From: Mycolicibacterium tusciae JS617
Lineage (GTDB): Bacteria; Actinomycetota; Actinomycetes; Mycobacteriales; Mycobacteriaceae
Assembly (NCBI RefSeq): GCF_000243415.2
Contig: NZ_KI912270.1
Coordinates: 3,534,001-3,598,000 of the forward strand
Reading direction: 5' to 3'
Length of the DNA stretch: 64,000 nucleotides
Each line of letters starts with the position of its first letter. Within the stretch, counting starts at the first letter, position 1. Below, in pieces: positions 12,805 to 22,664 of this stretch. Below the pieces are notes generated by a model that saw nothing but the letters and a program-made list of their open reading frames with translations, had not been told where the DNA came from and searched no databases. A program made the position numbers and the translations under genes.

Positions 12805-13041
12805 ATGCCGACAATTCAGGTCCGGGAGATCCCCGAAGACGTGTACGAGGTGATTCGTAAGCGTGCTCGCACCGCCGGCCGGTCGATCCAGTCCTACATG
12901 CGGGACTGGATCATTGACTTCGCAGTCAGTCCGACGACCGAAGAGGCGCTCGCAGCGATGGAGGCCGCGCTGGAGGCGAGCGACACAAACGGGGCAACAA
13001 GGCAGTCGATCCTGGCCGACCTTGCTGCGGACCGGCGGTGA
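12805..13041 (+). CDS. vapB: VapB-type antitoxin (ribbon-helix-helix, FitA-like)
   Basis: The 78-residue protein begins MPTIQVREIPEDVYEVIRKR and continues AGRSIQSYMRDWI, the N-terminal ribbon-helix-helix of FitA-type antitoxins. The C-terminal tail (ATRQSILADLAADRR) would neutralise the PIN toxin. It is the first gene of a two-gene operon with a 4-base overlap to vapC, and a palindromic operator sits directly in front of it. Confidence 0.88.
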   Translation: MPTIQVREIPEDVYEVIRKRARTAGRSIQSYMRDWIIDFAVSPTTEEALAAMEAALEASDTNGATRQSILADLAADRR

Positions 13042-13436
13042 CTGACCACGTCATCGACGCGTCCGCCCTCGTGTTCGCGCTGATCGGCAAGTCGGCGCCC
13101 GCCGCTACCCTGCGGGCTCAACTGGCAGGCATGCGCCGGCACGCCCCACATCTGATCGACGCCGAGATGGGCAATGTGTTGCGCCGCCACGAACGGGCCG
13201 GCCATATCAGCGGTACCGAAGCCGACACCGCGCTGCGGGTAGCGGGGCGCCTCGTCGACCATCGCTATGCCCACGTTGGTCCGCTCGCGAAAGGGGCGTG
13301 GAGCCTGCGGCATAGCCTCAGCTTTTACGACGCGCTCTACGTCGCTCTTGCCAGCAACCTCGGCGTTCCCTTGCTTACCGCCGACATCCGGCTCAGCCGA
13401 GCACCCGATCTCCCATGCCGGACCGAACTCGTCTGA
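13038..13436 (+). CDS. vapC: VapC-type PIN-domain ribonuclease toxin
   Basis: The 132-residue PIN domain has all four expected acidic metal ligands: Asp7 (HVIDASAL), Glu43 (LIDAEMGNVL), Asp98 (SFYDALYVAL) and Asp116 (LLTADIRLS). VapC toxins cut specific RNAs, often tRNAs, when not held by VapB. The GTG start overlaps the vapB stop. The target RNA cannot be told from the sequence. The gene ends six bases from the convergent ackA stop. Confidence 0.9.
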   Translation: MTDHVIDASALVFALIGKSAPAATLRAQLAGMRRHAPHLIDAEMGNVLRRHERAGHISGTEADTALRVAGRLVDHRYAHVGPLAKGAWSLRHSLSFYDALYVALASNLGVPLLTADIRLSRAPDLPCRTELV

Positions 13437-13442
13437 CACGTC

Positions 13443-14567
13443 CTAGGAACTCAGCACCGTCATGCAATCGCGAGCGATCGCCAGTTCCTCGTCGGTGGGT
13501 ATCACCAAGACGGTCGTTGCCGAGTTGTCCGCCGAGATTCGTCGCGCCACGTTGCTCCGCTCGGCGTTGAGCTGCTCGTCGAGTTCGATTCCCAGCGCGG
13601 ACATCCCGCTCAGCGCGTCGCGGCGGACAACGGCGTCGTTCTCTCCGACACCCGCGGTGAAGGTGATGACATCGGCCGACCCGAGCACGGCCAGGTACGC
13701 CCCGATGTACTTGCGCAACCGGTGGATGTAGACGTCATAGGCCAATTGCGCTGCTGTGTCACCGGATTCGATGCGCTGGCGGACCACCCGGAAGTCGATC
13801 TCGCCACCGAGGCCGAGCATTCCGGCGCGACGGTTAAGCATCGACTCGATGTCCTCGACGCCCATTTTGGCGGTACGCCAGAGGTAGGTGATGACGCCCG
13901 GGTCGATATCGCCGGAACGGGTGCCCATCACCAGGCCCTCCATCGGCGTCAGACCCATCGACGTATCCACCGGCCGCCCACCCGCGATCGCCGACGCCGA
14001 GGCCCCGTTGCCGAGATGCAGCACGATCTGGCGCAGCGAATCCAGAGGTGCATCGAGGAATAGGGCGGCCTGCTCGCTGACGTACTGGTGCGATGTGCCG
14101 TGGAATCCGTACCGTCGGATCTTCCATTGTGCGGCGATGTCGCGATCGATGGCGTAGGTCGCCGCGGCGGGAGGCAGGTCGTGGAAGAAGGCGGTGTCGA
14201 ACACCGCGATGTGCGGAAGATCGGGAAGCGCCTTGCGGGCCACCTCGATACCCAGCAGCGCAGGCGGATTATGTAGCGGCGCAAGAGAAGAAAGCTCGTC
14301 GAGCTTGGCGATGAGCGCGTCGTCGACGAGCGTGGGCTCGTACAGGTCGGGCCCGCCGTGCACCACCCGGTGCCCGACGGCAACCAGTCCGGCCATGTCG
14401 TCGGCCAACTCGTCGAACACCACCTGCAACGCCGCGGCGTGGTCGGGAATCTCGCCTTCCCCGATCCGCTCGACGATGCCATCAGCCATCGTGTCACCCG
14501 AATCCGCTTCCACCACGGCGTATTTCAACGAGGACGAACCCGAGTTCACCACCAAAACGCGACTCAT
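13443..14567 (-). CDS. ackA: Acetate kinase AckA
   Basis: AckA interconverts acetyl phosphate plus ADP and acetate plus ATP. The 374-residue sequence has [15 protein letters not shown] at the N-terminus, GHRVVHGG, the catalytic Asp in [58 protein letters not shown] and FTAGVGEN near the end. It overlaps pta by four bases, so the pair is a coupled operon. The order pknG-ackA-pta is that of M. tuberculosis Rv0410c-Rv0408, with the STAS and VapBC genes inserted here. Confidence 0.97.
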   Translation of the reverse strand: MSRVLVVNSGSSSLKYAVVEADSGDTMADGIVERIGEGEIPDHAAALQVVFDELADDMAGLVAVGHRVVHGGPDLYEPTLVDDALIAKLDELSSLAPLHNPPALLGIEVARKALPDLPHIAVFDTAFFHDLPPAAATYAIDRDIAAQWKIRRYGFHGTSHQYVSEQAALFLDAPLDSLRQIVLHLGNGASASAIAGGRPVDTSMGLTPMEGLVMGTRSGDIDPGVITYLWRTAKMGVEDIESMLNRRAGMLGLGGEIDFRVVRQRIESGDTAAQLAYDVYIHRLRKYIGAYLAVLGSADVITFTAGVGENDAVVRRDALSGMSALGIELDEQLNAERSNVARRISADNSATTVLVIPTDEELAIARDCMTVLSS

Positions 14568-16636
14568 AGCGACTGCGCCTGGATCGCCGTGATCGCGACG
14601 GTGTTGACGATGTCCTCGACCAGAGCGCCCCTCGACAGATCGTTCACCGGCTTCTTGAGGCCCTGCAGGACGGGGCCGATCGCGATCGCGCCTGCGCTTC
14701 GCTGGACCGCCTTGTAGGTGTTGTTGCCGGTGTTGAGGTCGGGGAAGATCAACACGGTGGCGTGTCCGGCGACTTTCGAGTCGGGCATCTTCGTCTCGGC
14801 CACTGACGGCTCGACCGCCGCATCGTATTGGATCGGTCCGTCGACCAGCAGATCGGGCTCCCGCTCGCGCACGAGTTCGGTTGCGGTCCTGACCTTCTCG
14901 ACGTCGGCACCGGAGCCGCTGGTCCCGGTCGAATACGACAGCATGGCCACCCGCGGATCGATGCCGAACCTGGCAGCGGTGCGCGCAGACGACACGGCGA
15001 TGTCGGCGAGTTGTTCCGATGTCGGGTCCGGCACGATGGCGCAGTCACCGTAAGCGAGCACCCGATCGGCGAGACACATCAGGAAGATGCTCGACACCGT
15101 GGAGACGTCGGGCAGCGTCTTGATGATCTCGAACGAGGGCCGCACGGTGTGGGCGGTGGTGTGGCGAGCGCCCGACACCATGCCGTCGACCATGTCGTTG
15201 TGCACCAGCATGGTGCCGAAATACGACACGTCGTGGATGATCTCGCGGGCCTGCTCCACGGTGACGCCCTTGTGCTTGCGCAACTCGGCGTACTGTTCGG
15301 CGAATTTGTCAGACAGCTGGCTGGTCTTCGGATTGATTACCGCAGCCGCCGACAGGTCGAGGCCAAGTTCGGCCGCACGCGCCCGGATCTGAGCTTCCTC
15401 GCCGAGGATCGTCAGATCGGCGACGCCGCGCTGTAGCAGGCGTCCCGCCGCGGTGAGGATGCGATCGTCCTCGCCCTCAGGCAGCACGATGTGCTTGCGG
15501 TCCGAGCGCGCCCAGTCCAGCAGCTGGTAGGTGAACATCTGCGGAGTGACCACCGACGGGATCGCAATGGTCAACTGCGCCAGCAGATCCGCCGTATCGA
15601 CGTGCTCGTCCATCAGCGTAAGTGCGGTGTCGATCTTGCGCAGTGAGGTTGTGGTGACCCGGCCCCGCGCAGAGGCCACTCGGCTGGCGGTTTCGAACGT
15701 GCCGAATCTCGTGGTGATGATCGGCAGCCGCAGGCGCAGCCCGGACACCAGCGACGCGATGGACGGGTGCAGCTCGTGACCGCCGTTGAGAATGAGGCAT
15801 GACAGCGATGGAAAGTTCTCCGCGGCATGGGCACTCACGACTGCCAGCACCACATCGGAGCGGTCACCCGCCGTGATGACGGCAACGCCTTCCTTCAGCC
15901 GCTCCAGCACATGCTCGGCAGTCATTCCCGCCACCAGCACGTCCATCGCCTCGCGTGACAACAGCGCGGGATCGCCCGCGATCACGGTGCCCTCGACAGC
16001 TGTCTGCAATTCGGCGACCGAAGGTGCGACCAGCAGCGGCTCCTCGGGCACCACGTAGCACTTCGGGCCAAATGGCTCGAGCGCAGCGGCCATGGCGCCC
16101 ATGCCGCCGGGATCGCAGCGGTTGGCCACCACCGCCGCGGTGTGTGCGTGCTGGGTGCGGATCTCGGCCAGACACACGTCGACGATCTGGGCGACCTGTT
16201 CGGGGCTGCGGTCCTTGGCCTTCACGGCGAGCACGACGGGCGCACCGAGGTTGGCCGCGATGCGCGCATTCGTCGACAACTCGCTCGGCGCGGCGACGTC
16301 GGTGTAATCGCTGCCGACGATCATCACCGCATCGCACTGGTCGGCCACTCGGTGGTACCGGTCGACGATGTCACCGATGGCGGCGTCGGGGTCCTCGTGC
16401 AGCTGTTGGTAGCTGACGCCAACGCACTCCTCGTAGGGCAGGCCCGCGGTGGCCTGCGAGAGCAGGAGCTCCAGGATGTAGTCGCGGTCCTCACCGAGGC
16501 GGGTAATGGGACGGAACACGCCGACCTTCGCGACGCTCGTGGCCAGCCGATGGAGGATGCCGAGGGCGATTGTGGACTTGCCCGTGTCGCCTTCTGGTGA
16601 AGCGATGTAGATCCCCGAAGTTGGCTCAGCGGGCAC
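14564..16636 (-). CDS. pta: Phosphate acetyltransferase Pta
   Basis: The 690-residue long-form Pta makes acetyl phosphate from acetyl-CoA. It has an N-terminal BioD-like P-loop domain ([18 protein letters not shown]), a central DRTGG domain (about 215-325) and a C-terminal PTA domain. The PTA domain includes [47 protein letters not shown] and a [20 protein letters not shown] region near the end. The GTG start has TAGGCT six bases upstream on the same strand and no ribosome site, so it is probably leaderless. It is the first gene of pta-ackA. Confidence 0.96.
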   Translation of the reverse strand: MPAEPTSGIYIASPEGDTGKSTIALGILHRLATSVAKVGVFRPITRLGEDRDYILELLLSQATAGLPYEECVGVSYQQLHEDPDAAIGDIVDRYHRVADQCDAVMIVGSDYTDVAAPSELSTNARIAANLGAPVVLAVKAKDRSPEQVAQIVDVCLAEIRTQHAHTAAVVANRCDPGGMGAMAAALEPFGPKCYVVPEEPLLVAPSVAELQTAVEGTVIAGDPALLSREAMDVLVAGMTAEHVLERLKEGVAVITAGDRSDVVLAVVSAHAAENFPSLSCLILNGGHELHPSIASLVSGLRLRLPIITTRFGTFETASRVASARGRVTTTSLRKIDTALTLMDEHVDTADLLAQLTIAIPSVVTPQMFTYQLLDWARSDRKHIVLPEGEDDRILTAAGRLLQRGVADLTILGEEAQIRARAAELGLDLSAAAVINPKTSQLSDKFAEQYAELRKHKGVTVEQAREIIHDVSYFGTMLVHNDMVDGMVSGARHTTAHTVRPSFEIIKTLPDVSTVSSIFLMCLADRVLAYGDCAIVPDPTSEQLADIAVSSARTAARFGIDPRVAMLSYSTGTSGSGADVEKVRTATELVREREPDLLVDGPIQYDAAVEPSVAETKMPDSKVAGHATVLIFPDLNTGNNTYKAVQRSAGAIAIGPVLQGLKKPVNDLSRGALVEDIVNTVAITAIQAQSL

Positions 16637-16642
16637 GGGACC

Positions 16643-16648
16643 AGCCTA
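16643..16648 (-). promoter_or_regulatory. -10 box of leaderless pta promoter
   Basis: Minus-strand TAGGCT ends six bases before the GTG at 16636, the same spacing as the other leaderless candidates in this window. Confidence 0.5.
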
Positions 16649-16974
16649 GGGCAAGCGCGAAACCGTTCGCTCAGCGCGCGTGGCTTGCGGGGCGGGGATG
16701 GCCGTTGACTCGACGTTGACGTGGCCGTCATCAAGATCGCGTACGCTCATGGGGACGGCCTCGGGGGCCCGGCGAGATAGCTCACACTGCGTGGAGTACC
16801 CGCTGTGAGTGTTTGCCAACTATTGACGGCCATGTGATTTGACTCATATGTCCCACTGAGTTACGGAATTTGCTGGTAGCTTGCGTTACAGCCTAAAAGC
16901 GTCCTCAGTCCCATGTTTGTCCTAGCAAATATCATAACTGGCAGCCTGATCCCGGGCCTTCACCGAGGTGAAAT
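16649..16974. other. AT-rich intergenic region between pta and the polysaccharide-type cluster
   Basis: The distal part (about 16815-16950) is visibly richer in A and T than its surroundings. It holds several TTGAC-like and TANNNT-like strings but no well-spaced pair that I would call a promoter. No RNA gene or coding region is supported. GAGGTG at 16964-16969 serves as a ribosome site for the TTG at 16975. Confidence 0.5.
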
Positions 16975-18525
16975 TTGGAACCGTCGACCGTCACTCACAC
17001 GCGCCCGATTCGTTTGGTAGACGCGCCACTTCACCTCGTAGACGCGCCACTTCGACTAATAGACGCGCCTCTTCACCTCGTGGACGCGCCACTTCGACTA
17101 GTGGACACGCCACGCACTCGTTCGACACCGGTTCATTCAATGCCGGTATCGCAGCGGCACTGGCTCCGACTTGCCGCCATCGGCCTCTTGTCCTGCGTCG
17201 CCTATGCCTTCGTAATCGCCGATGCCACTGAGAATCTGTTGGCAGGCTCTCGGGCCGTCGTCGTGGTCGTCCTTCCGGTGCTGACGGCGATCATCGCGAT
17301 GGGCTATCAGATCGCGCCGCGCGGCGTCAGTGATGCGGAATCGGATTGGGTCATCGCGATCATCTGCGCGGTCGCAGGACTCTCGTTCCTCTGGATGATC
17401 TCGAACCGGTATCCAACCCTCGCCGGTCTGTGGCACCTCGACCTCGTCGCGATCATCATCTGGGTCGCCGCATCGGCGGCGGTGATGTTCGGCGTCCGCT
17501 ATGTGGCGCAACTGTGGGACATGTGGCTTTTTGCCCTGGTGTGCGCAAGCCCGTTTCCATTCCTGCTCGGCGGCGCGATGTTAGGAGGTTCCGACCTGGC
17601 ACTGATCGCGGTGGCATCCGTCGGGGCCTCCGTGGCCGTGTTCCTGGCTGGACGAACTCGGGCTATCCAGTGGCGATTGGCCGCGGCGCTGACCACCTAC
17701 GGGCTCGGCTTCAGCGTCGCCGCCGTCGTGGTCACCGCCTCACACCACAGGCTGACGCTGTTGTTGGCGGTCGCCTTGGGCGCCGGGGCCGTTCCTGCCG
17801 TAATTACCGCGATCCTGCATCGACTGACCCGACCCACTCAGCGACGCCACGTCCAATCCGCCTTGCGAGCGAGATTCCCGCAGCGATCAAAGCTCTCGGT
17901 CAACGCGTTGTGCGTTTTCGCCGCGGTAGTCCTCGCGGTGAACACTCCGGTTCGTACGCCGCAGCCTCCACAGATCCAACCCCACTGGCTCGAAGCGAGC
18001 GGACTGAACGTCGAAGAGCAATTTCCCTTCATCGCGCGGTTCGTCGGTCCCGGTACTACCCTGACCCGCTATCGACTGGACCGCGACGGCATTTCGCCCG
18101 ACGTCGCGATCGACATCATCGAATCCACGAACCCGGGCGCACTTAACGACTTCGCCGATGCCATCTGGTATCCGAACAGCAAACCGATCAACTACAAATC
18201 GGCCGATGTCGCGGGCACATCGGTGCGGATTGCCCACACGGATGGCGACACGGCGGTGGCACCAGGAGCGTCCGACTGGTATTTACTGACGTGGGTCTGG
18301 CGATTGCCAGACCGGGTCCAGCAGATCAACGTCGTTGTGTCGCAACAAGACACAAGCGCGGTAAAGCCGGTGCCACTATCGCTGGCGCAAAGCATCCTCG
18401 CGCCCGCCGTCTGGATTGTCAGGCAGCAACCGGACCCGGACGAACGCGTCGACCAGAAGGTCGTCGACACGGCCCACATGGTGGCCCGCCAGCTCCTGAC
18501 GGCAGCGGGGGTCGGCCATTACTAG
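16975..18525 (+). CDS. Multi-helix membrane protein with N-terminal heptapeptide repeats, unknown function
   Basis: I do not recognise the family. The 516-residue protein starts with a repeat region (LVDAPLH/R heptapeptides, residues about 14-47). About eight or nine membrane helices lie between 62 and 325, and a C-terminal domain of about 190 residues, probably outside the membrane, follows. The TTG start has GAGGTG five bases upstream. An ATG at 17140 would remove the repeats, but codon changes among the repeats are mostly silent, which supports translation through them. It is the first gene of a run with the BcsA-like and BcsB-like genes, so a role in making or exporting a surface polymer is inferred only from context. 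Confidence 0.7.
   Translation: MEPSTVTHTRPIRLVDAPLHLVDAPLRLIDAPLHLVDAPLRLVDTPRTRSTPVHSMPVSQRHWLRLAAIGLLSCVAYAFVIADATENLLAGSRAVVVVVLPVLTAIIAMGYQIAPRGVSDAESDWVIAIICAVAGLSFLWMISNRYPTLAGLWHLDLVAIIIWVAASAAVMFGVRYVAQLWDMWLFALVCASPFPFLLGGAMLGGSDLALIAVASVGASVAVFLAGRTRAIQWRLAAALTTYGLGFSVAAVVVTASHHRLTLLLAVALGAGAVPAVITAILHRLTRPTQRRHVQSALRARFPQRSKLSVNALCVFAAVVLAVNTPVRTPQPPQIQPHWLEASGLNVEEQFPFIARFVGPGTTLTRYRLDRDGISPDVAIDIIESTNPGALNDFADAIWYPNSKPINYKSADVAGTSVRIAHTDGDTAVAPGASDWYLLTWVWRLPDRVQQINVVVSQQDTSAVKPVPLSLAQSILAPAVWIVRQQPDPDERVDQKVVDTAHMVARQLLTAAGVGHY
17017..17112 (+). repeat. 21-bp coding repeats in a 42-bp higher-order pattern
   Basis: Units start at 17017, 17038, 17059, 17080 and 17101 (the last partial). 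Odd units end in CTTCACCTC and even units in CTTCGACTA, so the basic period is a 42-bp dimer. Each 21-bp unit encodes a (L)(V/I)DAPL(H/R) heptapeptide, and most differences are at third codon positions. Confidence 0.85.
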
Positions 18526-18589
18526 CACCGCTGGTCTCCGCCAACTACCCGATCACCTGTCAGCACGTACGGCTCTCGACCGTCGGTCC

Positions 18590-19939
18590 GTGCTCCGAAT
18601 CTGTGCGGTCGTTGTGCCCATTCTCATCGCCGTGATCGTGTGGCCCCGGTACCTGCTCCCAGTGCTCGCCACAATCCTCGTCGCGATGCATCTTGCAACG
18701 ACCCTGGATCGCCACTGGTTGATGGTGCGGGGGCTCAGATACCGCTCGGCGGTCAACATCAGCGATGACGACGCGCTGGCGGTGCCCGATTTCGAGCTGC
18801 CGGTCTACACGGTGCTGCTCCCGGTGTACCAAGAACCGTCGATCGTCTCCGATCTGATCAACGGAGTCGGCAACCTCGAGTACCCGAAGGACAAGCTCGA
18901 GATTCTGTTGCTCCTCGAGGAAGACGACATCGCGACACAGCGCGCAGTCATCGGCCTCAAGATGGAGTCCGTCCGCACCGTTGTGGTGCCGGATAGCCTG
19001 CCGAAGACCAAGCCGAAGGCTTGCAACTACGGTATGTCGCTTCCAGACCTGCGTGGCGAGTTCGTCACCATCTACGACGCAGAGGACATCCCGGATCCGT
19101 TGCAATTACGGCGCGCGGTGGTCGCCTTTAGCCGCGTCGATCGCGATGTGGGCTGCTTCCAAGCTCGGCTTGGGTATTACAACGAGAATCAGAATCTGCT
19201 CACCCGCTGGTTCTCGCTGGAGTACGCACAGTGGTTCGGCCTCGTTCTGCCGGCCGTAGAGGCAGCGGGATGCGTCGTTCCCCTCGGCGGTACGTCGAAT
19301 CACATGCGGACCAGCGTTTGGCAAGAGATCGGTGGATGGGACGAGTTCAATGTCACGGAGGACGCCGACTTGGGCGTTCGTCTGGCCCGGCACGGGTTCC
19401 GTACACAGATCCTCGAATCAACGACGTTGGAGGAGGCCAACTCCGACGTAATCAATTGGATCAGGCAGCGGTCGCGGTGGTACAAGGGCTACATCCAAAC
19501 GATGGCAGTCGCCCTGCGCAATCCGCGTGAATTAGTCAACGAGATCGGGTTGAAGCAGACACTTCGACTCATCGGCTTGACAGGCGCGGTGCCATTCGCG
19601 AGCGCCTTCAATCTTGTCCTTAGTCTGATCCTCCTGATCTGGGTCGGCAGCCAGGCGAACTTCATCGCCCTGCTGTTTCCGCCGGTGACCTACTACGTAT
19701 GCCTAGCCATGTTCTTGGTGGGCGCACCCGCGTCGATCTATCTGGGGTTGATCAGCGCTCACGCTCTTGGAAAAGAGCATCTTTGGTGGGCGGTTCTACT
19801 GTCACCCATCTATTGGCTCTTGCAGTCGGTTGCGGCGTTGAAAGCGTTGTACCAGTTCGTATTCAGACCGTTCTATTGGGAGAAAACAGTGCACGGATTG
19901 TCCACCGGCCAGACAACCGAACCGAGGAGAGCGCAATGA
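18590..19939 (+). CDS. Family 2 glycosyltransferase, cellulose-synthase (BcsA)-like
   Basis: The 449-residue membrane enzyme has two N-terminal helices (about 2-37), a cytoplasmic GT-A domain and four or so C-terminal helices. Catalytic motifs are in order: LLEEDD, YDAED, TEDADLG and the processive signature QRSRW. GGTSNHMR lies between the second and third. This D,D,D,QxxRW set marks processive beta-glycan synthases. There is no PilZ domain, so direct c-di-GMP control like that of BcsA is not expected. The BcsB-like gene follows with a 4-base overlap (ATGA). The polymer is unknown; cellulose is only one option. Confidence 0.82.
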   Translation: MLRICAVVVPILIAVIVWPRYLLPVLATILVAMHLATTLDRHWLMVRGLRYRSAVNISDDDALAVPDFELPVYTVLLPVYQEPSIVSDLINGVGNLEYPKDKLEILLLLEEDDIATQRAVIGLKMESVRTVVVPDSLPKTKPKACNYGMSLPDLRGEFVTIYDAEDIPDPLQLRRAVVAFSRVDRDVGCFQARLGYYNENQNLLTRWFSLEYAQWFGLVLPAVEAAGCVVPLGGTSNHMRTSVWQEIGGWDEFNVTEDADLGVRLARHGFRTQILESTTLEEANSDVINWIRQRSRWYKGYIQTMAVALRNPRELVNEIGLKQTLRLIGLTGAVPFASAFNLVLSLILLIWVGSQANFIALLFPPVTYYVCLAMFLVGAPASIYLGLISAHALGKEHLWWAVLLSPIYWLLQSVAALKALYQFVFRPFYWEKTVHGLSTGQTTEPRRAQ

Positions 19940-21858
19940 CGACATTGTCGCGGGTTCTTCTCCCCGTTCTCCTTATTTGTGGGCTGGTAGCGGTACCGGT
20001 CGCGCACGCCCAACCGGCTGACGTCGTCGGTCCGGCCGAAGTTATCGCCCCGGTCACACCGATCAGCTGGGCGGAGTTGGGGCAGTCGAACGAGCTAGTC
20101 GTCAGCGGCTCAGACCGAGAATACGACGTCACAATCGCAACGCCCTACAGAGTGAGGCCGACGCTGTTGACTGGCCAGATCGGCTCTGTGCGTAATGCCA
20201 TCGCTGGCCGGATTGACGTGTACGACTCGCTGAACGTCTACCTAGGCACGATACCGGCGCCCATTGACCAATCCACGCAACCGTTCACCATCGACATTTC
20301 CGTTGCACACGTTGTCGACGACGAAATGACACTCACCTTCGTTCTGCGCAATGACAATCCGCCCGTCGACAGTTGCGCACCGCTGTCGTCTGCAAAGCTG
20401 AGTCAGTTGGCGACCACATTCGCCGGGCCATCACCATTTCCGATGACCCTGGCTGACTTTCTGCCTGGCTACCTCGACCGGATCCTGATCCGAGTCGGGG
20501 CGAACCCGCCCAAGGAGAGCCAGCAAGCTGCGTTGAGTTTGGTCGCCAATCTCACCAATCTCTATCGTCCGATCCCGGTAGACATCGCCGTCGACGCAAC
20601 GGATGACCCCGTCCCTGCAACATATCTCGATGGTTTGGCACGTGTCATCGTCATCAAGGCGGGCGGTCCCGCGGGGCTGTCGGTGATAAACGCCGGAATG
20701 CCAGAGGCGACGCTTTTGGTGACCGGGAACGGCGTCGATCTCATTCGACAGGTGGAATTATTCACCGACCGGCGTTACGAACTCGCACAGTCACCCGAAG
20801 CGGCGGTGACGGCCGCCTCCGAAAACTCGGTGTCATCGGCGACCGTTAAGACGTTCGCTGAGCTCGGCATGAGTGCGGAGTCCTCGGTGATCGGTGCAAC
20901 CACTCTCTATGTCGGCTTCGACGCCACCCAGTTCGGCGTCGGACCGATCGCGAAAGCAAAAATTCAACTGCGCGCGAATTACACGCCGGTAAGCGGCGGC
21001 GAAGGGTCGATACTCATTCGGTCGGGCTCCACGGTGGTCGCTTCGCATTTGCTCGACGATTCCGGCTTTGTAGAGATAAATGGTGACATCGCGCCCGAAG
21101 CGCTCTCCTCCACCGTCGGGCTCGGCATCGAATTGCGCTATACCCCAACGCAGCAGTGCGGACCGCTCAACGACAGCATCACTTTTGTGCTCGATGCCTC
21201 GTCGACGGTTTCGGTGACTCCGGGTAAGCCTCCGACGGGTGGTTTCCGCGCACTTCCCATGGCCTTCTCGCCGGAGTTCGACGTCGCGTTGTCGGATCCG
21301 ACCCAGCTGCATTACGCGGCGAGGACGGTGAACCTGCTCGGGCAGCAATCCTCGGTGGTGTTGCGACCAAGCCTCACTTCGCTCGACGATGGAATCGCTT
21401 CGAGTTCGGGGCTGCTCATCGTGGCTCCCGGCGACGAGCTGTCCAAGCGCGGTCTCACCGCGACGATCCTCGCCAAGGGGAAGGACAGCGCGACGGTGAA
21501 CGGCAGGCCAAGCACTGACCTGAAACTCAACGGGTCCATCGGTGTCATCCAGGCATTCACCGACAAGGGACGCATGGTCCTCGCCCTCAGCGGTGAAGGC
21601 GACTGGTCGCGCGTGGACCGCAGCTTCGACTACATCAACGCGCAGGAAAGCGGATGGCGTTCGCTGTCAGGCGATGTCGTGGCGACCGGCGCGGAGTACC
21701 AAACCGTGAATCTCACGGTCCGCGAGGGCAATACCTTCGCCGAGATCACGCCGCCTTCCGGCTGGCGCTGGTGGACGTGGACTTCCGGAGTGGCCACACT
21801 CGTCATCCTGCTCTCGGCGATCGTCGTGACGGTCGTTCGTCGCCGGCGCCACCGTTAG
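19936..21858 (+). CDS. BcsB-like exported, membrane-anchored protein
   Basis: The 640-residue product has a signal peptide (cleavage near AHAQPA) and a large beta-rich extracytoplasmic region. A single C-terminal helix (WWTWTSGVATLVILLSAIVVTVV) with an Arg-rich tail anchors it. Spaced segments such as NDNPPVDSCAPLSSAKL, DFLPGYLDRILIRVGAN and QQCGPLNDSITFVLDAS, and the position after a BcsA-like gene, match the BcsB partner that guides the growing glycan. The sequence is divergent, so the assignment is by architecture and context. The start is the ATG overlapping the glycosyltransferase stop; a frame that is open further upstream lies inside that gene. Confidence 0.7.
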   Translation: MTTLSRVLLPVLLICGLVAVPVAHAQPADVVGPAEVIAPVTPISWAELGQSNELVVSGSDREYDVTIATPYRVRPTLLTGQIGSVRNAIAGRIDVYDSLNVYLGTIPAPIDQSTQPFTIDISVAHVVDDEMTLTFVLRNDNPPVDSCAPLSSAKLSQLATTFAGPSPFPMTLADFLPGYLDRILIRVGANPPKESQQAALSLVANLTNLYRPIPVDIAVDATDDPVPATYLDGLARVIVIKAGGPAGLSVINAGMPEATLLVTGNGVDLIRQVELFTDRRYELAQSPEAAVTAASENSVSSATVKTFAELGMSAESSVIGATTLYVGFDATQFGVGPIAKAKIQLRANYTPVSGGEGSILIRSGSTVVASHLLDDSGFVEINGDIAPEALSSTVGLGIELRYTPTQQCGPLNDSITFVLDASSTVSVTPGKPPTGGFRALPMAFSPEFDVALSDPTQLHYAARTVNLLGQQSSVVLRPSLTSLDDGIASSSGLLIVAPGDELSKRGLTATILAKGKDSATVNGRPSTDLKLNGSIGVIQAFTDKGRMVLALSGEGDWSRVDRSFDYINAQESGWRSLSGDVVATGAEYQTVNLTVREGNTFAEITPPSGWRWWTWTSGVATLVILLSAIVVTVVRRRRHR

Positions 21859-21862
21859 CGTC

Positions 21863-22664
21863 GTGACCGCTTCCATCGCTGCGGAGCCGCCGCCGACACG
21901 CGTCGCGTCGTCGGATACGACGCCACCCGCAGAGCACAGCGATAAGCGGTCTCGACTGCCGGGGACCTGCCTTTTCGCCGCACTGGCGACGCTCTACTTC
22001 GCGTTCGGCTGCGTTATGGTGCTGCGCTACAACCTTTTCGATCCCGACGCACCTAGCCGAGTGGCCAACGCCGGGTACTCCTTTCTCAGCCGTCATCCCC
22101 ACCTGTCGGCAATCGGCTTCGTGTGGAACCCACTGCCGAGTATCGTCGAGATCCCCTTCGTCTGGCTTAGTCAGTGGTGGGCGCCCCTGAAGACCTATGG
22201 CTTGGCTGGGGCAGCCCAAAGCGCAATCTTCATGGCCGGGCTCGTGGTGATGGTTCGGGCAATCGCGATCGACAGAGGGGTTTCTCGTGCCTGGCGCTGG
22301 ATCGCGGTCGGCGGCTTCGCGCTCAACCCGTTGATCGTCGTCTACGGTGGATCCGGGATGAGCGAAGCCGCGCAGATGTTCTGCCTGGTGTGGTGTGCCC
22401 GTTACCTTTTGCGCTGGGTCGAGCGGAATCGCATCGGCGATCTCGGCTGGGCTGGGGTCGCCCTGGGCGTTTGCTATCTCGCGCGTTACGAGGCCGTACC
22501 GGCCGCGTGCGGAGCTGTGTTGTTGGTGGGCATTGTCGCCTTTGTTCGGGCACCAGCCGCACGTCGGTGGACGACGACGGTGTCGGCACTGCTCATCATC
22601 GGACTGCCCATCACCGTCGCGGTCGTGGTTTGGGCAGTCACTGGGTGGATCGTCGCTGACGAGT
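21863..22664 (+). pseudogene. GT39-like membrane protein, 5' part interrupted by IS256-family element
   Basis: This is the N-terminal half of a multi-helix protein resembling dolichyl-phosphate-mannose-dependent mannosyltransferases (GT39/GT83). After a polar 35-residue start come a helix and a LFDPDAPSRVANAGY loop with the acidic residues typical of the first loop of these enzymes. Several further helices follow, with FALNPLIVVYGGSGMSEAAQ. Reading enters the IS and stops at 22664-22666. Removing the IS and one copy of the 9-bp duplication joins it in frame to 24146-25071, giving a 575-residue protein (IVADE|FFAQFSS). The GTG start is 4 bases after the BcsB-like stop, in the same operon. Confidence 0.85.
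22656..22664. repeat. Target-site duplication, left copy
   Basis: CTGACGAGT is repeated exactly at 24137-24145, flanking the IS256-family element. Nine bases falls in the 8-9 bp range of this family. Confidence 0.93.

Noticed and set aside
16968..17231. Short frame reading the 21-bp repeats in another phase
   Set aside because: Silent changes among repeats fit the frame of the membrane protein, not this one.
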